The translations under genes and the position numbers were made by a program. Of a stretch of DNA of 28,441 nt, positions 1 through 8,148 are shown piece after piece. A model generated the notes under the pieces. It worked only from the letters and a program-made list of their open reading frames with translations, made no database searches and was not told the origin of the DNA. The stretch lies in contig CAYTCZ010000044.1 of the NCBI GenBank assembly GCA_964436315.1, forward strand, positions 1-28,441, given 5' to 3'. This DNA is from CAYTCZ01 sp964436315. Its GTDB lineage: Bacteria > Actinomycetota > Thermoleophilia > Gaiellales > Gaiellaceae. Within the stretch, counting starts at the first letter, position 1; each line of letters opens with the position of its first letter.

Positions 1-51
1 TCACGGCGTACATCGCACCCCGGCGACGAGGAGTCATTATGAAACGAGTTC

Positions 52-846
52 TTAGTCGATCCTGGCAAACGACTCGAGCACCGAGCAGAAGCGGCCGGTC
101 TCTTCGAGCGGGAGGCAGTGGGCACTCTCTTCGAAGATGACGCGGTCTCCGCGCGGTGCATGGTCGGCGATCCAATCGGCGAGGCTTGTCGGCCAGAACC
201 GATCGTGACGGCCGTAGACCGCAAGCACCGGCACTGCCAGGCCTTCGACGACGCTGCGCATGTCGAGCTTCGCTTGCTCGCGAACGACCTTGAGGGCGAC
301 ATCGAGTGGAGTCTGCAGCGCGATTCGAGTCAGCCAATCGACCAGCTCCGGATCGGCTTCGCCGAGTGACTCGGCAACGAACGCACGCTCGCGAACAGGC
401 CAGTGCTCGGCGTCTGCGAGGTAGGCGTCGAGCTCTTCCTGGGTGAGGGCGTGCGGAAAATCGGCCGTCCGAGTCAGCCGAAGCGGGCCCGCGACGAGGA
501 TCAGACGGCCGATCCGCTCACCACCCCGGTGCATGTGTTGGAGGCTGACCGTGCATCCCATCGACCAACCGACGAGGGTGACGTCTTCGAGATCGAGCTC
601 TCCGAGGATGAACTCGAGGTCGCTTGCGAGCTCATCGAAGTCGTACTGTGATTTCGGCTTGTCCGACTCGCCCATGCCACGAAGGTCGAACGCGACGACC
701 CGATGGCGCTCCTCGAGGCCGGCGATCGTTGTGTCCCAGAGCCGGTGTGACTGCTTCCAGCCGTGGACGAGCACGAATGGTCGTTCACCCTGGCCCCGGT
801 CGCAGAGCCGAAGGCATATGCCATCGGGGGTTTGAATGTAGGCCAC
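52..846 (-). CDS. alpha/beta hydrolase fold protein
   Basis: A 264-residue single-domain alpha/beta hydrolase, a normal length for the family. The oxyanion-hole motif HGW is at residues 28-30, the nucleophile elbow GWSMG places the catalytic Ser at 95, and Asp215 (GRHD) and His243 (SAHC) complete a plausible triad. There is no signal peptide, so it should act in the cytosol. The start is GTG at 846-844, 10 bases after the permease stop, with no clear ribosome site, which suggests translational coupling as the last gene of the ABC importer operon. The fold covers esterases, lactonases, C-C hydrolases and haloperoxidase-like enzymes and the substrate cannot be read from sequence. Its position suggests it cleaves the imported compound (for example a lactone or ester), which is inference. 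The stop is TAA at 54-52. Confidence 0.85.
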   Translation of the reverse strand: MAYIQTPDGICLRLCDRGQGERPFVLVHGWKQSHRLWDTTIAGLEERHRVVAFDLRGMGESDKPKSQYDFDELASDLEFILGELDLEDVTLVGWSMGCTVSLQHMHRGGERIGRLILVAGPLRLTRTADFPHALTQEELDAYLADAEHWPVRERAFVAESLGEADPELVDWLTRIALQTPLDVALKVVREQAKLDMRSVVEGLAVPVLAVYGRHDRFWPTSLADWIADHAPRGDRVIFEESAHCLPLEETGRFCSVLESFARID

Positions 847-856
847 CGGCGACTGC

Positions 857-1930
857 CTAGGTGTCGGCAGATCTCGTTGACGACCGGCGGCCGATCCGGA
901 TGCCGATACTCGTCAGGCCCTGTCGCTGGATGCGGTCGACCAGGACGGCGATAACGAGAATCGCACCGGTGATGACTTGCTGCCAGGCCGATTCGACCCC
1001 AGAGACAGACAGCCCGTTCTGCAGGGTGGCGAGAAAGAGAACGCCTACCGCAGTACCGCCGACGCCGCCGACGCCCCCCGCGAAGCTTGTGCCACCGAGC
1101 AACACGGCCGCGGCCGCGTCAAAGAGGACGGCCTCCCCGACCAGGGGGCTCGAAGCACCGATGCGGGCGGTCTGTAGGACGCCACCGAACGCGGCCATCA
1201 TGCCCGAGATCGCGTAGACGGCGATGATCGTTCTGGCGACCTTGACTCCAGAGAGCGCGGCTGCATCTTTGTTTCCGCCGACGGCGTAGACGTCGCGGCC
1301 GAAGTACGTCGATCGCTGGAGGTAAAGAGCGACGAGGAAGGTCGCGAGCATGATCCACACCGGGATCGGAATCGCGATGAATTCGTCGAACGCCATCGAG
1401 TCGAGCAGCGACGAGAGCACCTGGGTGGTCTTGGTGTCGGACCAGAGGTTTACGACACCCCGAAAGAGGATCAGGGTGCCTAAGGTGACGACCAGGAATG
1501 AAAGCCCGAACCGTCCGATCAGGACACCGTTCACACCACCTCCGAGCACGGCGCCGAAGATGAGGGTCAGGACGATGGCTAACCCGATTGGTAAGCCGAG
1601 ATCGTTGAAGAAGTACCCGATCGCGATCCCCGCGAGCGCCAGCATCGAGCCGATCGAGAGGTCGAAGCCGCCCGAGATCAGCACGAAGGTCAGTCCGAGC
1701 GAGACGACCCAGAGAATCGCGGCGCTCGTGAGAAGCGCCTTGATGTTGGCCTCGGTCAGAAAGCGATCCTGTGTCGCAGAAAACGCGATGAACAGGACGA
1801 TGAGCAGCATGAGGACGGCGAAGAACCGCTGCTCGGTGAATGCCCGACCGACCTGACTCAGGGCAAGGCGCCGACGCGAAGGCGCGCTCTCGACGTTCGT
1901 CGTCGCTGTGACCCGCTCTTCGTCGCTCAT
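857..1930 (-). CDS. CUT2-family sugar ABC transporter permease (RbsC-like)
   Basis: A 357-residue integral membrane protein with many hydrophobic segments from about residue 35 to 335 and short polar ends, matching the RbsC/XylH/AraH permeases that form the inner-membrane channel of monosaccharide importers. Typical segments include the region around ISGGFDLSIGSMLALAG (residues about 85-102) and a Gly/Ala-rich stretch near 255-290 (LLGGTSFAGGVGG) seen in this family. The ATG overlaps the end of the ATPase gene by 4 bases (ATGA), so the two are translationally coupled. It should pair with the adjacent double ATPase and lipoprotein. The sugar cannot be assigned from sequence. Confidence 0.93.
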   Translation of the reverse strand: MSDEERVTATTNVESAPSRRRLALSQVGRAFTEQRFFAVLMLLIVLFIAFSATQDRFLTEANIKALLTSAAILWVVSLGLTFVLISGGFDLSIGSMLALAGIAIGYFFNDLGLPIGLAIVLTLIFGAVLGGGVNGVLIGRFGLSFLVVTLGTLILFRGVVNLWSDTKTTQVLSSLLDSMAFDEFIAIPIPVWIMLATFLVALYLQRSTYFGRDVYAVGGNKDAAALSGVKVARTIIAVYAISGMMAAFGGVLQTARIGASSPLVGEAVLFDAAAAVLLGGTSFAGGVGGVGGTAVGVLFLATLQNGLSVSGVESAWQQVITGAILVIAVLVDRIQRQGLTSIGIRIGRRSSTRSADT

Positions 1931-3438
1931 CCGTGCCCCATCGCGTATCGGGCGATCTGCGCTTCGTCGGCTTCATCGCGCGTGAGGCGCGCGACGATTC
2001 GTCCCCGGAACATGACGAGGATGCGGTCACACAGGAGCTGCAGCTCGGGTGTCTCCGACGAGCTGACGAGTATCCCGAGCCCGCGTTCCTTCGCTGCCTC
2101 GAGCAGGCGGTAGATTTCGGCCTTTGCTCCCACATCGACTCCGCGGGTCGGCTCGTCGAGGACGAGCACACGTGGCTCCGTCCCGAACCACTTCGCCAGG
2201 ACGACCTTCTGCTGATTCCCACCGCTCAGTCGGGAGGCTGGATCAGCGGCGGATGCCGCGACGAGCCTGAAGTTCTCGATCGCCTCATGGACAGCAGCCT
2301 GCTCGACGGCTCTCCGCGGGCGGCGAAGCCTAGCGAGTCGAGCGGTGCGGGCCATGAGGAGGTTCTCGCGGATGCTCATGTCGAGCACGAGCCCGTACCG
2401 CTTTCTATCGCTCGGCACGAGGGCAAGGCCAGCGCTCATCGCCTGCGAGGCGCTGCGGATCTGCACCCGGCGGCCATCGACCTCCACCGTTCCGGTCGAT
2501 TCGGGCTCCAGCCCAAAGAGCGCTCCGAGTAGGTCGCTCCGACCGGCGCCGACGAGTCCGGCAAGGCCGACGACCTCGCCCGGCGCCACGTCGAAGCTCA
2601 CATCCTGCACCCTTCCCGGCACATCGAAATCGCGAACTCGGAGCACTGCCTCTTCAACGACGTGAGAGCGATGATCGAGCGTGAGCTCCTCCAGTTCCTG
2701 ACCGATCATCAGATGGATCAGCTCGGGCTCGGTGAACTCCGAAATCCCCCCACCACCGACGACTTCGCCGTCTCGGAGAACGGTCACGCGGTCGACGAGA
2801 GCAAAGACCTCCTCGAGGCGATGAGAGACGAATACCGTCGCGACACCACTCCGCTTCAATGCTCGGACGGTCTCGAAAAGCGACTCGACTTCGTCGTCGG
2901 TCAGCGAGCTCGTGGGCTCATCGAGGATCAGCACTCGGGCATCGCTCGAGAGCGCCCGAGCGATCTCGACGAGTTGTTGCTGGTCGGGCCGAAGCTGACT
3001 GGCGGCCAGGTCGAGGTCGACGTCGATGTTTAGCCGTCCAAGGACCTCCCTCGCCTGCCGACGCGTGGCGCGCCAGTCGATTCCCCGCCAAGACCGTGGT
3101 TTTCGGGGACCGAGGAAGATGTTCTCGGCCACTGAGAGGTCCGGCACCAGGGTCGTTTCCTGGGTGACGGTTGCGATACCGGCGGCAAGCGCGTCGGACG
3201 CATCGTTGAACTCCGTTTTCGCTCCGTCGAGGACGATACGTCCGGCATCAGCGTTGATCTGTGCCGAGATGATCTTCAGCAGGGTCGACTTGCCAGACCC
3301 GTTCTCACCAACGAGGCCGTGCACCTCGCCCTTGTGGAGAGTGAGGTTTGCCCCGAGGAGCGCCTGCACACCGCCGTATCGCTTGTAGACGTCCTCGGCG
3401 AGAAGGACCGGCGCAGACGTCTCGGGGCGTTCGCTCAT
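1927..3438 (-). CDS. sugar ABC transporter ATP-binding protein with two nucleotide-binding domains (RbsA/MglA-like)
   Basis: A 503-residue protein with two fused ATPase domains, the standard length for RbsA/XylG/MglA. Domain 1 has a complete Walker A (GENGSGKST, residues 44-52) and Walker B (LILDEPTS), but its signature is the degenerate LRPDQQQ. Domain 2 has a degenerate Walker A (GLVGAGRSD), a good signature LSGGNQQK and Walker B LVLDEPTRGVDVG. This asymmetry is known in the CUT2 family. It energises sugar uptake through the permease gene that overlaps its 3' end. It lies 75 bases after the binding-protein gene, with a strong hairpin in the gap. Start ATG at 3438-3436, with only a weak GAGAG ribosome site. 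Confidence 0.95.
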   Translation of the reverse strand: MSERPETSAPVLLAEDVYKRYGGVQALLGANLTLHKGEVHGLVGENGSGKSTLLKIISAQINADAGRIVLDGAKTEFNDASDALAAGIATVTQETTLVPDLSVAENIFLGPRKPRSWRGIDWRATRRQAREVLGRLNIDVDLDLAASQLRPDQQQLVEIARALSSDARVLILDEPTSSLTDDEVESLFETVRALKRSGVATVFVSHRLEEVFALVDRVTVLRDGEVVGGGGISEFTEPELIHLMIGQELEELTLDHRSHVVEEAVLRVRDFDVPGRVQDVSFDVAPGEVVGLAGLVGAGRSDLLGALFGLEPESTGTVEVDGRRVQIRSASQAMSAGLALVPSDRKRYGLVLDMSIRENLLMARTARLARLRRPRRAVEQAAVHEAIENFRLVAASAADPASRLSGGNQQKVVLAKWFGTEPRVLVLDEPTRGVDVGAKAEIYRLLEAAKERGLGILVSSSETPELQLLCDRILVMFRGRIVARLTRDEADEAQIARYAMGHG

Positions 3439-3468
3439 GTGAGCTCTCGGATCGGTGTCGAGCGCCCA

Positions 3469-3497
3469 CGGCTGCCTGGTGTTGGGCCAGGCAGCCG
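3469..3497 (-). promoter_or_regulatory. 11-bp perfect hairpin between binding-protein and ATPase genes
   Basis: CGGCTGCCTGG (3469-3479) is the exact reverse complement of CCAGGCAGCCG (3487-3497), with a 7-base loop. It lies 16 bases after the TAA of the binding-protein gene. No T-run follows on the transcribed strand, so it is probably not a simple intrinsic terminator. In ABC operons such hairpins commonly protect the 3' end of the binding-protein message or partly attenuate transcription, which fits the need for more binding protein than ATPase. The structure is seen; the role is inferred. Confidence 0.6.
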
Positions 3498-3513
3498 CGA
3501 AACGCTTCGATCG

Positions 3514-4707
3514 TTATCCGGACGTGCCGTACTCAGCCTCGAGCTGTTCGTCCCAGGTCGGCTCGCTGTCCACGTTCTCGGGGGTGAGAATCACCGGCGC
3601 CTCTGCCTTCACCGTGGGCGGGATCTCGTTGCCCTGGAGCAGGTTGTACAGGCCCCAGGCGGCGAACTTGCCCATGCTTGGGGGGTCCAGCTTGGCGCTG
3701 TAGGACTCACGCCCTGCTCGAATTGCTTCGAACGCATCGCTGCCTCCATTTTGGCCGCCGAAGACAAGGCCTTCGACGCCCTGGGCTCGTGCGGCGGCGT
3801 TGGCGCCAATCGCCGACGGATCGTTGTATCCGATCACGCCTGCGATGCCTGGGTAGTTGGCGAGGATCTCAGTCATCGCCACCTCGCCGCCGGCGATGTC
3901 GTCGCTCGGATTCGACGCGTTTCCAACAACCGCCAAACCGAACTGTTCGGCCCAGAAGCCGGCTTGCTGGATCGAATACTCGATCGATGGCACCGGGACA
4001 ATGAGATTGATGGTCGCTAGCTCAGAACCCGACGGCACGAGCGAGGCCATCTCACGCGCCCCGATGTACGCGGCTTCGTCGCGCCTCTGCCAGATCTGGC
4101 TGTCGAAATCACCAATATCGGTGGTGCTCTCGAAGTTCAGGTCGATTGTGATCACCGGAATTCCGGCGTCCTTCGCGCGCTCGAGCGCGGGTTGCACCGA
4201 TCCGGGATCGAGTGGGAAGACGAAGATCCCGTCGACCTCCTGGGCGATGAGTTGCTCGAACTGGCTGACTTGCGTATCAACGTCGAGCATCGCGTCGAGC
4301 TCGATGACCTCGCCGCCGAGACGCTCCGTTTCGAGCGTCATGGCTCGGCCGAGGGTGTTCAGGAACTCGTTGCCCTGAAGCGGATTCAGGAATCCGAGCG
4401 TGAAGTCGCCTGGCTCTGGCTCGTCATAGCCAACGGGTGCCTCGTCCTCGATGCTGCCCTCGAAGGCAACCTCGGCGGGCGCAGGCTCAGGAGCGGGCTC
4501 CGGTGCCGGCTCGGGTGCCGGCTCGGGTGCGGGCGCAGGCTCGGGCGCTGGCTCTGGCTCTGGCTCGGGAGCCGGTTCGGGTGCAGGCTCTGCCGGTGCC
4601 GGCTCCGATGGCGCTGCCGAATCGTCGTCGCCACCGCAGGCCGCGAGGCCGAGCGCGAGAGCGAGGAGAATCGCAAGAATCATGGGGGCCGTCGGAATTC
4701 GTCTCAT
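3514..4707 (-). CDS. periplasmic-binding-protein type 1 sugar-binding lipoprotein
   Basis: A 397-residue substrate-binding lipoprotein of the RbsB-like type. A hydrophobic signal ends in the lipobox LAAC with the lipidated Cys at 24. Residues about 31-79 are a low-complexity linker of alternating Pro, Ala and Glu, unusually long, probably a rigid stalk through the cell wall. The PBP1 domain runs from about residue 98 to 385, with recognisable segments such as FTLGFLNPLQGNEF, QVDGIFVFPLDPG-like sequence and GVIGYNDPSAIGA. ATG at 4707-4705 follows AGAGGAG at 4720-4714 with good spacing. It is the first gene of the importer operon. The ligand is probably a sugar or a small cyclic compound; it cannot be named from sequence. 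Confidence 0.93.
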   Translation of the reverse strand: MRRIPTAPMILAILLALALGLAACGGDDDSAAPSEPAPAEPAPEPAPEPEPEPAPEPAPAPEPAPEPAPEPAPEPAPAEVAFEGSIEDEAPVGYDEPEPGDFTLGFLNPLQGNEFLNTLGRAMTLETERLGGEVIELDAMLDVDTQVSQFEQLIAQEVDGIFVFPLDPGSVQPALERAKDAGIPVITIDLNFESTTDIGDFDSQIWQRRDEAAYIGAREMASLVPSGSELATINLIVPVPSIEYSIQQAGFWAEQFGLAVVGNASNPSDDIAGGEVAMTEILANYPGIAGVIGYNDPSAIGANAAARAQGVEGLVFGGQNGGSDAFEAIRAGRESYSAKLDPPSMGKFAAWGLYNLLQGNEIPPTVKAEAPVILTPENVDSEPTWDEQLEAEYGTSG

Positions 4708-4773
4708 CTGGCTCCTCTCATTTCGCGCCGGTACGGTCTCTTGGCGCGGGACGTGGGGTCGCTAGTCCGGACC

Positions 4774-4825
4774 ACGCTGGCCCGTATGTATAACCCCCTT
4801 GCATGGTGCATGCAACTCATGGATC
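4774..4825 (-). promoter_or_regulatory. probable operator and promoter of the ABC importer operon
   Basis: A perfect 17-base palindrome, TTGCATGGTGCATGCAA, lies at 4799-4815 (7-base arms, 3-base spacer). Read on the minus strand, its outer arm supplies a possible -35 (TTGCAT) followed after 17 bases by TATACA as a possible -10, about 75 bases before the binding-protein start. The palindrome thus overlaps the -35 and spacer, the usual place for a LacI- or GntR-type repressor site. No regulator gene lies next to it. The palindrome is certain; the promoter assignment is moderate because the -35 is poor. Confidence 0.5.
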
Positions 4826-4884
4826 GAGCCGTAGACCGCTCATATCCAATCTTGGAGGCCGACCCATGATGGTTGCTGTCACCT

Positions 4885-4898
4885 CCGGGTTTACCCGG
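4885..4898. repeat. short inverted repeat upstream of the acyl-CoA synthetase gene
   Basis: CCGGGT (4885-4890) and ACCCGG (4893-4898) are separated by two bases. The site lies about 60 bases upstream of the synthetase start in the divergent intergenic region, a reasonable place for a regulator site. Such a short GC-rich repeat can arise by chance. Confidence 0.3.
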
Positions 4899-4954
4899 GT
4901 ATGACCGTTTCGACGTCGGCGAGACGGGGAGGTTAGGTTGCCCACCGAACAGCA

Positions 4955-7015
4955 GTGGTGATGGTGAACGAACTCGACGCCTTCTTCCGACCCGAGACCA
5001 TTGCGATCGTCGGTGCGTCGGCAAACCCGGCCAAGCTTGGCCACTTTCTCGTCAAGAACATGAGGCAGACGGGTTACCAGGGTCAGGTGTTTCCGGTCAG
5101 TCGTTCTGCCGAAGAGATTCTGGATTACCCTGCGTTTCCATCACTCCGTGAGCTCCCGGCATCGCCGGACCTCGTCCTGGTGAGCATTCCGGCAGGCGGG
5201 GTACAGGACGCCATCGCGGACGCGGTGGCCGTCGAGGCACGAGCAGCCATCGTGCTTGCGTGTGGCTTTGCCGAGGCGGGTGTTTCGGGCGCAGCGCTTC
5301 AGGACGAACTCGTTGGGGCGGCAGCCGACGGCGGTCTGCGCGTCATTGGCCCCAACTGCATGGGCGTGTCGGATCTGCGTGCGCGGCTCAATGCAACGTA
5401 TTTCGATGCACTTCCCGATGCTCCCGGACGCGTCGGCTTCATCTCTCAGAGCGGCGCGTTCGGCGGTATCGCGTTCGATCAGCTCACGAAGCTCGGGGCG
5501 GGAATCTCGAAGTTCGCGAGCATCGGGAACATGGCCGACGTCAGCCATACGGAGCTGATCCGCTACTACGGCGATGATCCCGATACGGAGGTCGTCGCAG
5601 CCTTCATCGAGGGGATTCCGAACGGAGGCGAGTTTCTCGATGCCGTCTCGGACGTCAGCGCAAAAAAGCCAACAGTGATCCTCAAAGCCGGACGGACTGC
5701 GACCGGCTCGGCCGCGGCCGTCTCTCACACTGGCTCGCTGGCCGGCGAGGCTCGAGTTTGGGATGACTTGATGGGAGAGGCAGGCGCGGTCGTTGCCGAG
5801 GACAGCCAGGATCTCTTCGATGCCGCGGCGACGCTCGCGCTCGAGGCGAGTCGGCGGCCACGCGGGAATGCGCTCGCGATCGTGACGATCTCGGGTGGCC
5901 CGTCTGTGGTTGCTGCCGACGCGACCGAGCTGTATGACGTCGAACTTCCCGATCTCAGTGACGGTCTGTCGGATCTCGAGCCGCTTGTTCCGGACTTTGC
6001 TTCGCTCCGGAACCCGATCGACCTGACGGCCCAGATTGCTCCGGAGAACTACGAGCGTGCCGTCGCTGAGGTTGCCGCACACCCCGACGTCGACGGGATT
6101 CTCGCGGTCAACGTCGGGCTCGACTTACCCGACTTCGGGTATGCCTTCGCGAAGGTGCAAGCCGAAGCCGATAAGCCCGTCGTTGGTTACGTGATCGCTC
6201 CCGGCATAGAGGAGATCTTTCGCGAAGCCGAGATTCCGAATCTCCCGTCAGTCGAGCGGGCCGTTCGCGCGTTTCGACGGCTCGTCGACCGCGCACGTCC
6301 AACTCCCGAGCGAGGCGCCGACGGACGGCATCACTTCGAAGGGAGTGAGCTGCCTCAGGGGATCGTCTCTGAGCACGATGCGAAGAGGCTTCTCGCGGAG
6401 CACGGATTTGTCGTGACCAGCGAGGAAGAGGTCACGAGCTGCGACGCCGCGATGGCCGCGGCGCAGCGGATCGGCTTCCCGGTTGCCCTCAAGGTCTCGT
6501 CGGCAGATATCGCCCACAAGACCGAGGCAGGCGGAATCGCACTGGGCCTCGACGCCGAGACGCTTGTCGAGACATTCGAGCGGTTCGCGGGCCGTTTCCC
6601 GGGGAGCCCGTTCCTTGTTCAGGAGATGGTGAGCGGGTCAGAACTCATTCTGGGCGGACGGCGAGATCCGCTTGCGGGTCCCATCGTGATGGTCGGGTTG
6701 GGCGGCGTCCTTACCGAGTTCATCGAGGACGTCTCCTTCGTTCGGGCCCCGACCTCGGAATCCGGGGCATTGGCGGCGGTAGCGAGACTACAGGGTCAGC
6801 GAATCCTCGATGGCTATCGCGGAGGTGCAGCCGTCGATCGAGTTCTGCTTGCGGACTACGTCGAGCGACTCGGAGCGCTGCTCGTGGCGAATCCGTCGGT
6901 CGTCGAGATTGATCTGAACCCAGTGATTCAGACGGCGAACGAACTCGTCGTCGTTGATGCGTTGATTCGCACTACCCGCGACGGCGACCACGAGCCGTTG
7001 TCCACTGGATCGTGA
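4955..7015 (+). CDS. NDP-forming acyl-CoA synthetase, fused alpha and beta subunits
   Basis: A 686-residue ligase of the acetate:CoA ligase (ADP-forming) superfamily that makes an acyl-CoA from an acid, CoA and ATP, or the reverse. The order is an N-terminal CoA-binding Rossmann domain (TIAIVGAS, residues 15-22), succinyl-CoA-ligase-like domains with GFISQSGAFGG at 161-171 and the probable phosphohistidine His258 in VSHTGSLAG, then a C-terminal ATP-grasp domain from about 460 to 675 (FPVALKVSS, HKTEAGG, VQEMV, GLGGVLTE). Several in-frame starts occur within ten bases (GTG 4955, GTG 4958, ATG 4961, GTG 4964); ATG 4961 is likely, though no good ribosome site is at the right distance. The thiolase gene overlaps its stop (GTGA), so the enzyme probably activates or hydrolyses an acyl group in the same pathway. 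Confidence 0.92.
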   Translation: MVMVNELDAFFRPETIAIVGASANPAKLGHFLVKNMRQTGYQGQVFPVSRSAEEILDYPAFPSLRELPASPDLVLVSIPAGGVQDAIADAVAVEARAAIVLACGFAEAGVSGAALQDELVGAAADGGLRVIGPNCMGVSDLRARLNATYFDALPDAPGRVGFISQSGAFGGIAFDQLTKLGAGISKFASIGNMADVSHTELIRYYGDDPDTEVVAAFIEGIPNGGEFLDAVSDVSAKKPTVILKAGRTATGSAAAVSHTGSLAGEARVWDDLMGEAGAVVAEDSQDLFDAAATLALEASRRPRGNALAIVTISGGPSVVAADATELYDVELPDLSDGLSDLEPLVPDFASLRNPIDLTAQIAPENYERAVAEVAAHPDVDGILAVNVGLDLPDFGYAFAKVQAEADKPVVGYVIAPGIEEIFREAEIPNLPSVERAVRAFRRLVDRARPTPERGADGRHHFEGSELPQGIVSEHDAKRLLAEHGFVVTSEEEVTSCDAAMAAAQRIGFPVALKVSSADIAHKTEAGGIALGLDAETLVETFERFAGRFPGSPFLVQEMVSGSELILGGRRDPLAGPIVMVGLGGVLTEFIEDVSFVRAPTSESGALAAVARLQGQRILDGYRGGAAVDRVLLADYVERLGALLVANPSVVEIDLNPVIQTANELVVVDALIRTTRDGDHEPLSTGS

Positions 7016-8148
7016 TTCGGGCCGCGATTGCCGGGGCCGGAGAGGCCCCGTACACACGCCACCCGAAAGGTGCCTCCACTGAGACGATGCTCCTCGGCGC
7101 AGTTTCACGTGCGCTGCGGAACTCGGGCTTCAAGCCGAGCGAGGTCGACGGTCTCGGAGTCACGTCTTTCACGCTCCGACCCGACCACGTAATCGATCTG
7201 GCCTGGAAGCTCGGGCTGCGAGCGCGCTGGATCATGGAGGACACAAACGGCGGCGCAGCGGCAATCAATCTCCTGCAGCACGCGCGCCGGGCAGTCGAAG
7301 GCGGTGACGCGTCGACCGTTCTCCTTGTCGCCGGCGACCTCTTTCAGGCTGAGGATTTCACGCGTCTCGTCGACAACTACAACGTTGCGACACGCGACCA
7401 TCTCGCGCCTATTCCATACGGGGGGCCGAACTCGGTCTTCGCGCTCCTCACCCAGCGCCATATGGCCAAGTTTGGACTCACCCGAGAGGACTACGGCCGA
7501 CTCGTCATCGCCCAGCGCGAATGGGCAAGTCTCAATCCGGGAGCCGTCTACCGGTCACCGCTTACCATGGACGAGTATTTGGCGGCTCCGATCGTCGCGG
7601 ATCCCCTCGGACGCTATGACTGCGTGCCCGTGGTCGCCGGCGCGGACGCGGTCGTCGTGACGGCGAGCAGCAACGTGCGGCGGAAACCAGCCGTCGGAAT
7701 TCGTGCCATCAGAGGCTCCTACAACAACGACCATCAGGAGGGCGACGGACTGCGCACAGGTCTTGCGGAGTGTGCGTCGGAGCTTTGGGCGGAGGCTGGC
7801 ATCGATCCTGAAGATGCCGACGTTGTCTTGGTGTACGACGACTACCCGGTCATGGTGCTGGTTCAGCTCAGCGACCTTGGTTTCGTCCAGGGCGACCTCA
7901 ACGACTTCGTCCGGACGCAGATCTCGACGCGTCATCTGCCGCTGAACACGTCGGGGGGCCAGCTTTCCGCGGGGCAGGCCGGGGCGGCCGGAGGAATGCA
8001 CGGACTCGTGGAGGCCGTGCGTCAGCTACGCCGAGATGCCCGGGGCAGGCAAGTTCCGGCAGCGAGGACGGCTGTCGTGACGGGCTACGGCATGGTGCTC
8101 TATCGCTACGGCGCCTGTGCAAACGCAGCAGTCCTGGAGCGCCTGTGA
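7012..8148 (+). CDS. thiolase-fold protein (SCP-x/lipid-transfer type), apparently lacking the nucleophilic Cys
   Basis: A 378-residue thiolase-fold protein. The N-terminal half has the region where SCP-x thiolases carry their active Cys, but here it reads MEDTNGGAAAIN (residues 75-86) with no Cys. The C-terminal half retains LPLNTSGGQLSAG (309-321), GGMHG (327-331) and a GYGMVLYRYG segment (358-367). Thiolase-like proteins without Cys that pair with DUF35 proteins include the steroid retro-aldolase Ltp2 and uncharacterised lipid-transfer proteins. GTG start at 7012 overlaps the synthetase stop by 4 bases, and the DUF35 gene overlaps its own stop. It probably forms a complex with the DUF35 protein and makes or breaks a C-C bond in an acyl-CoA. 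Whether it is a thiolase or an aldolase is open. Confidence 0.85.
   Translation: MIRAAIAGAGEAPYTRHPKGASTETMLLGAVSRALRNSGFKPSEVDGLGVTSFTLRPDHVIDLAWKLGLRARWIMEDTNGGAAAINLLQHARRAVEGGDASTVLLVAGDLFQAEDFTRLVDNYNVATRDHLAPIPYGGPNSVFALLTQRHMAKFGLTREDYGRLVIAQREWASLNPGAVYRSPLTMDEYLAAPIVADPLGRYDCVPVVAGADAVVVTASSNVRRKPAVGIRAIRGSYNNDHQEGDGLRTGLAECASELWAEAGIDPEDADVVLVYDDYPVMVLVQLSDLGFVQGDLNDFVRTQISTRHLPLNTSGGQLSAGQAGAAGGMHGLVEAVRQLRRDARGRQVPAARTAVVTGYGMVLYRYGACANAAVLERL

Noticed and set aside
39..140. Short plus-strand ORF starting ATG 39 after GAGGAG
   Set aside because: It lies antisense in the alpha/beta hydrolase and encodes a basic Ser/Arg-rich peptide with no family signal.
4451..4765. Plus-strand Gly/Ser/Ala-rich ORF and related Arg/Pro-rich ORFs over the binding-protein gene
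   Set aside because: They are other frames of the Pro/Ala/Glu linker repeat, not separate proteins; the repeat units are too irregular and short for a CRISPR.
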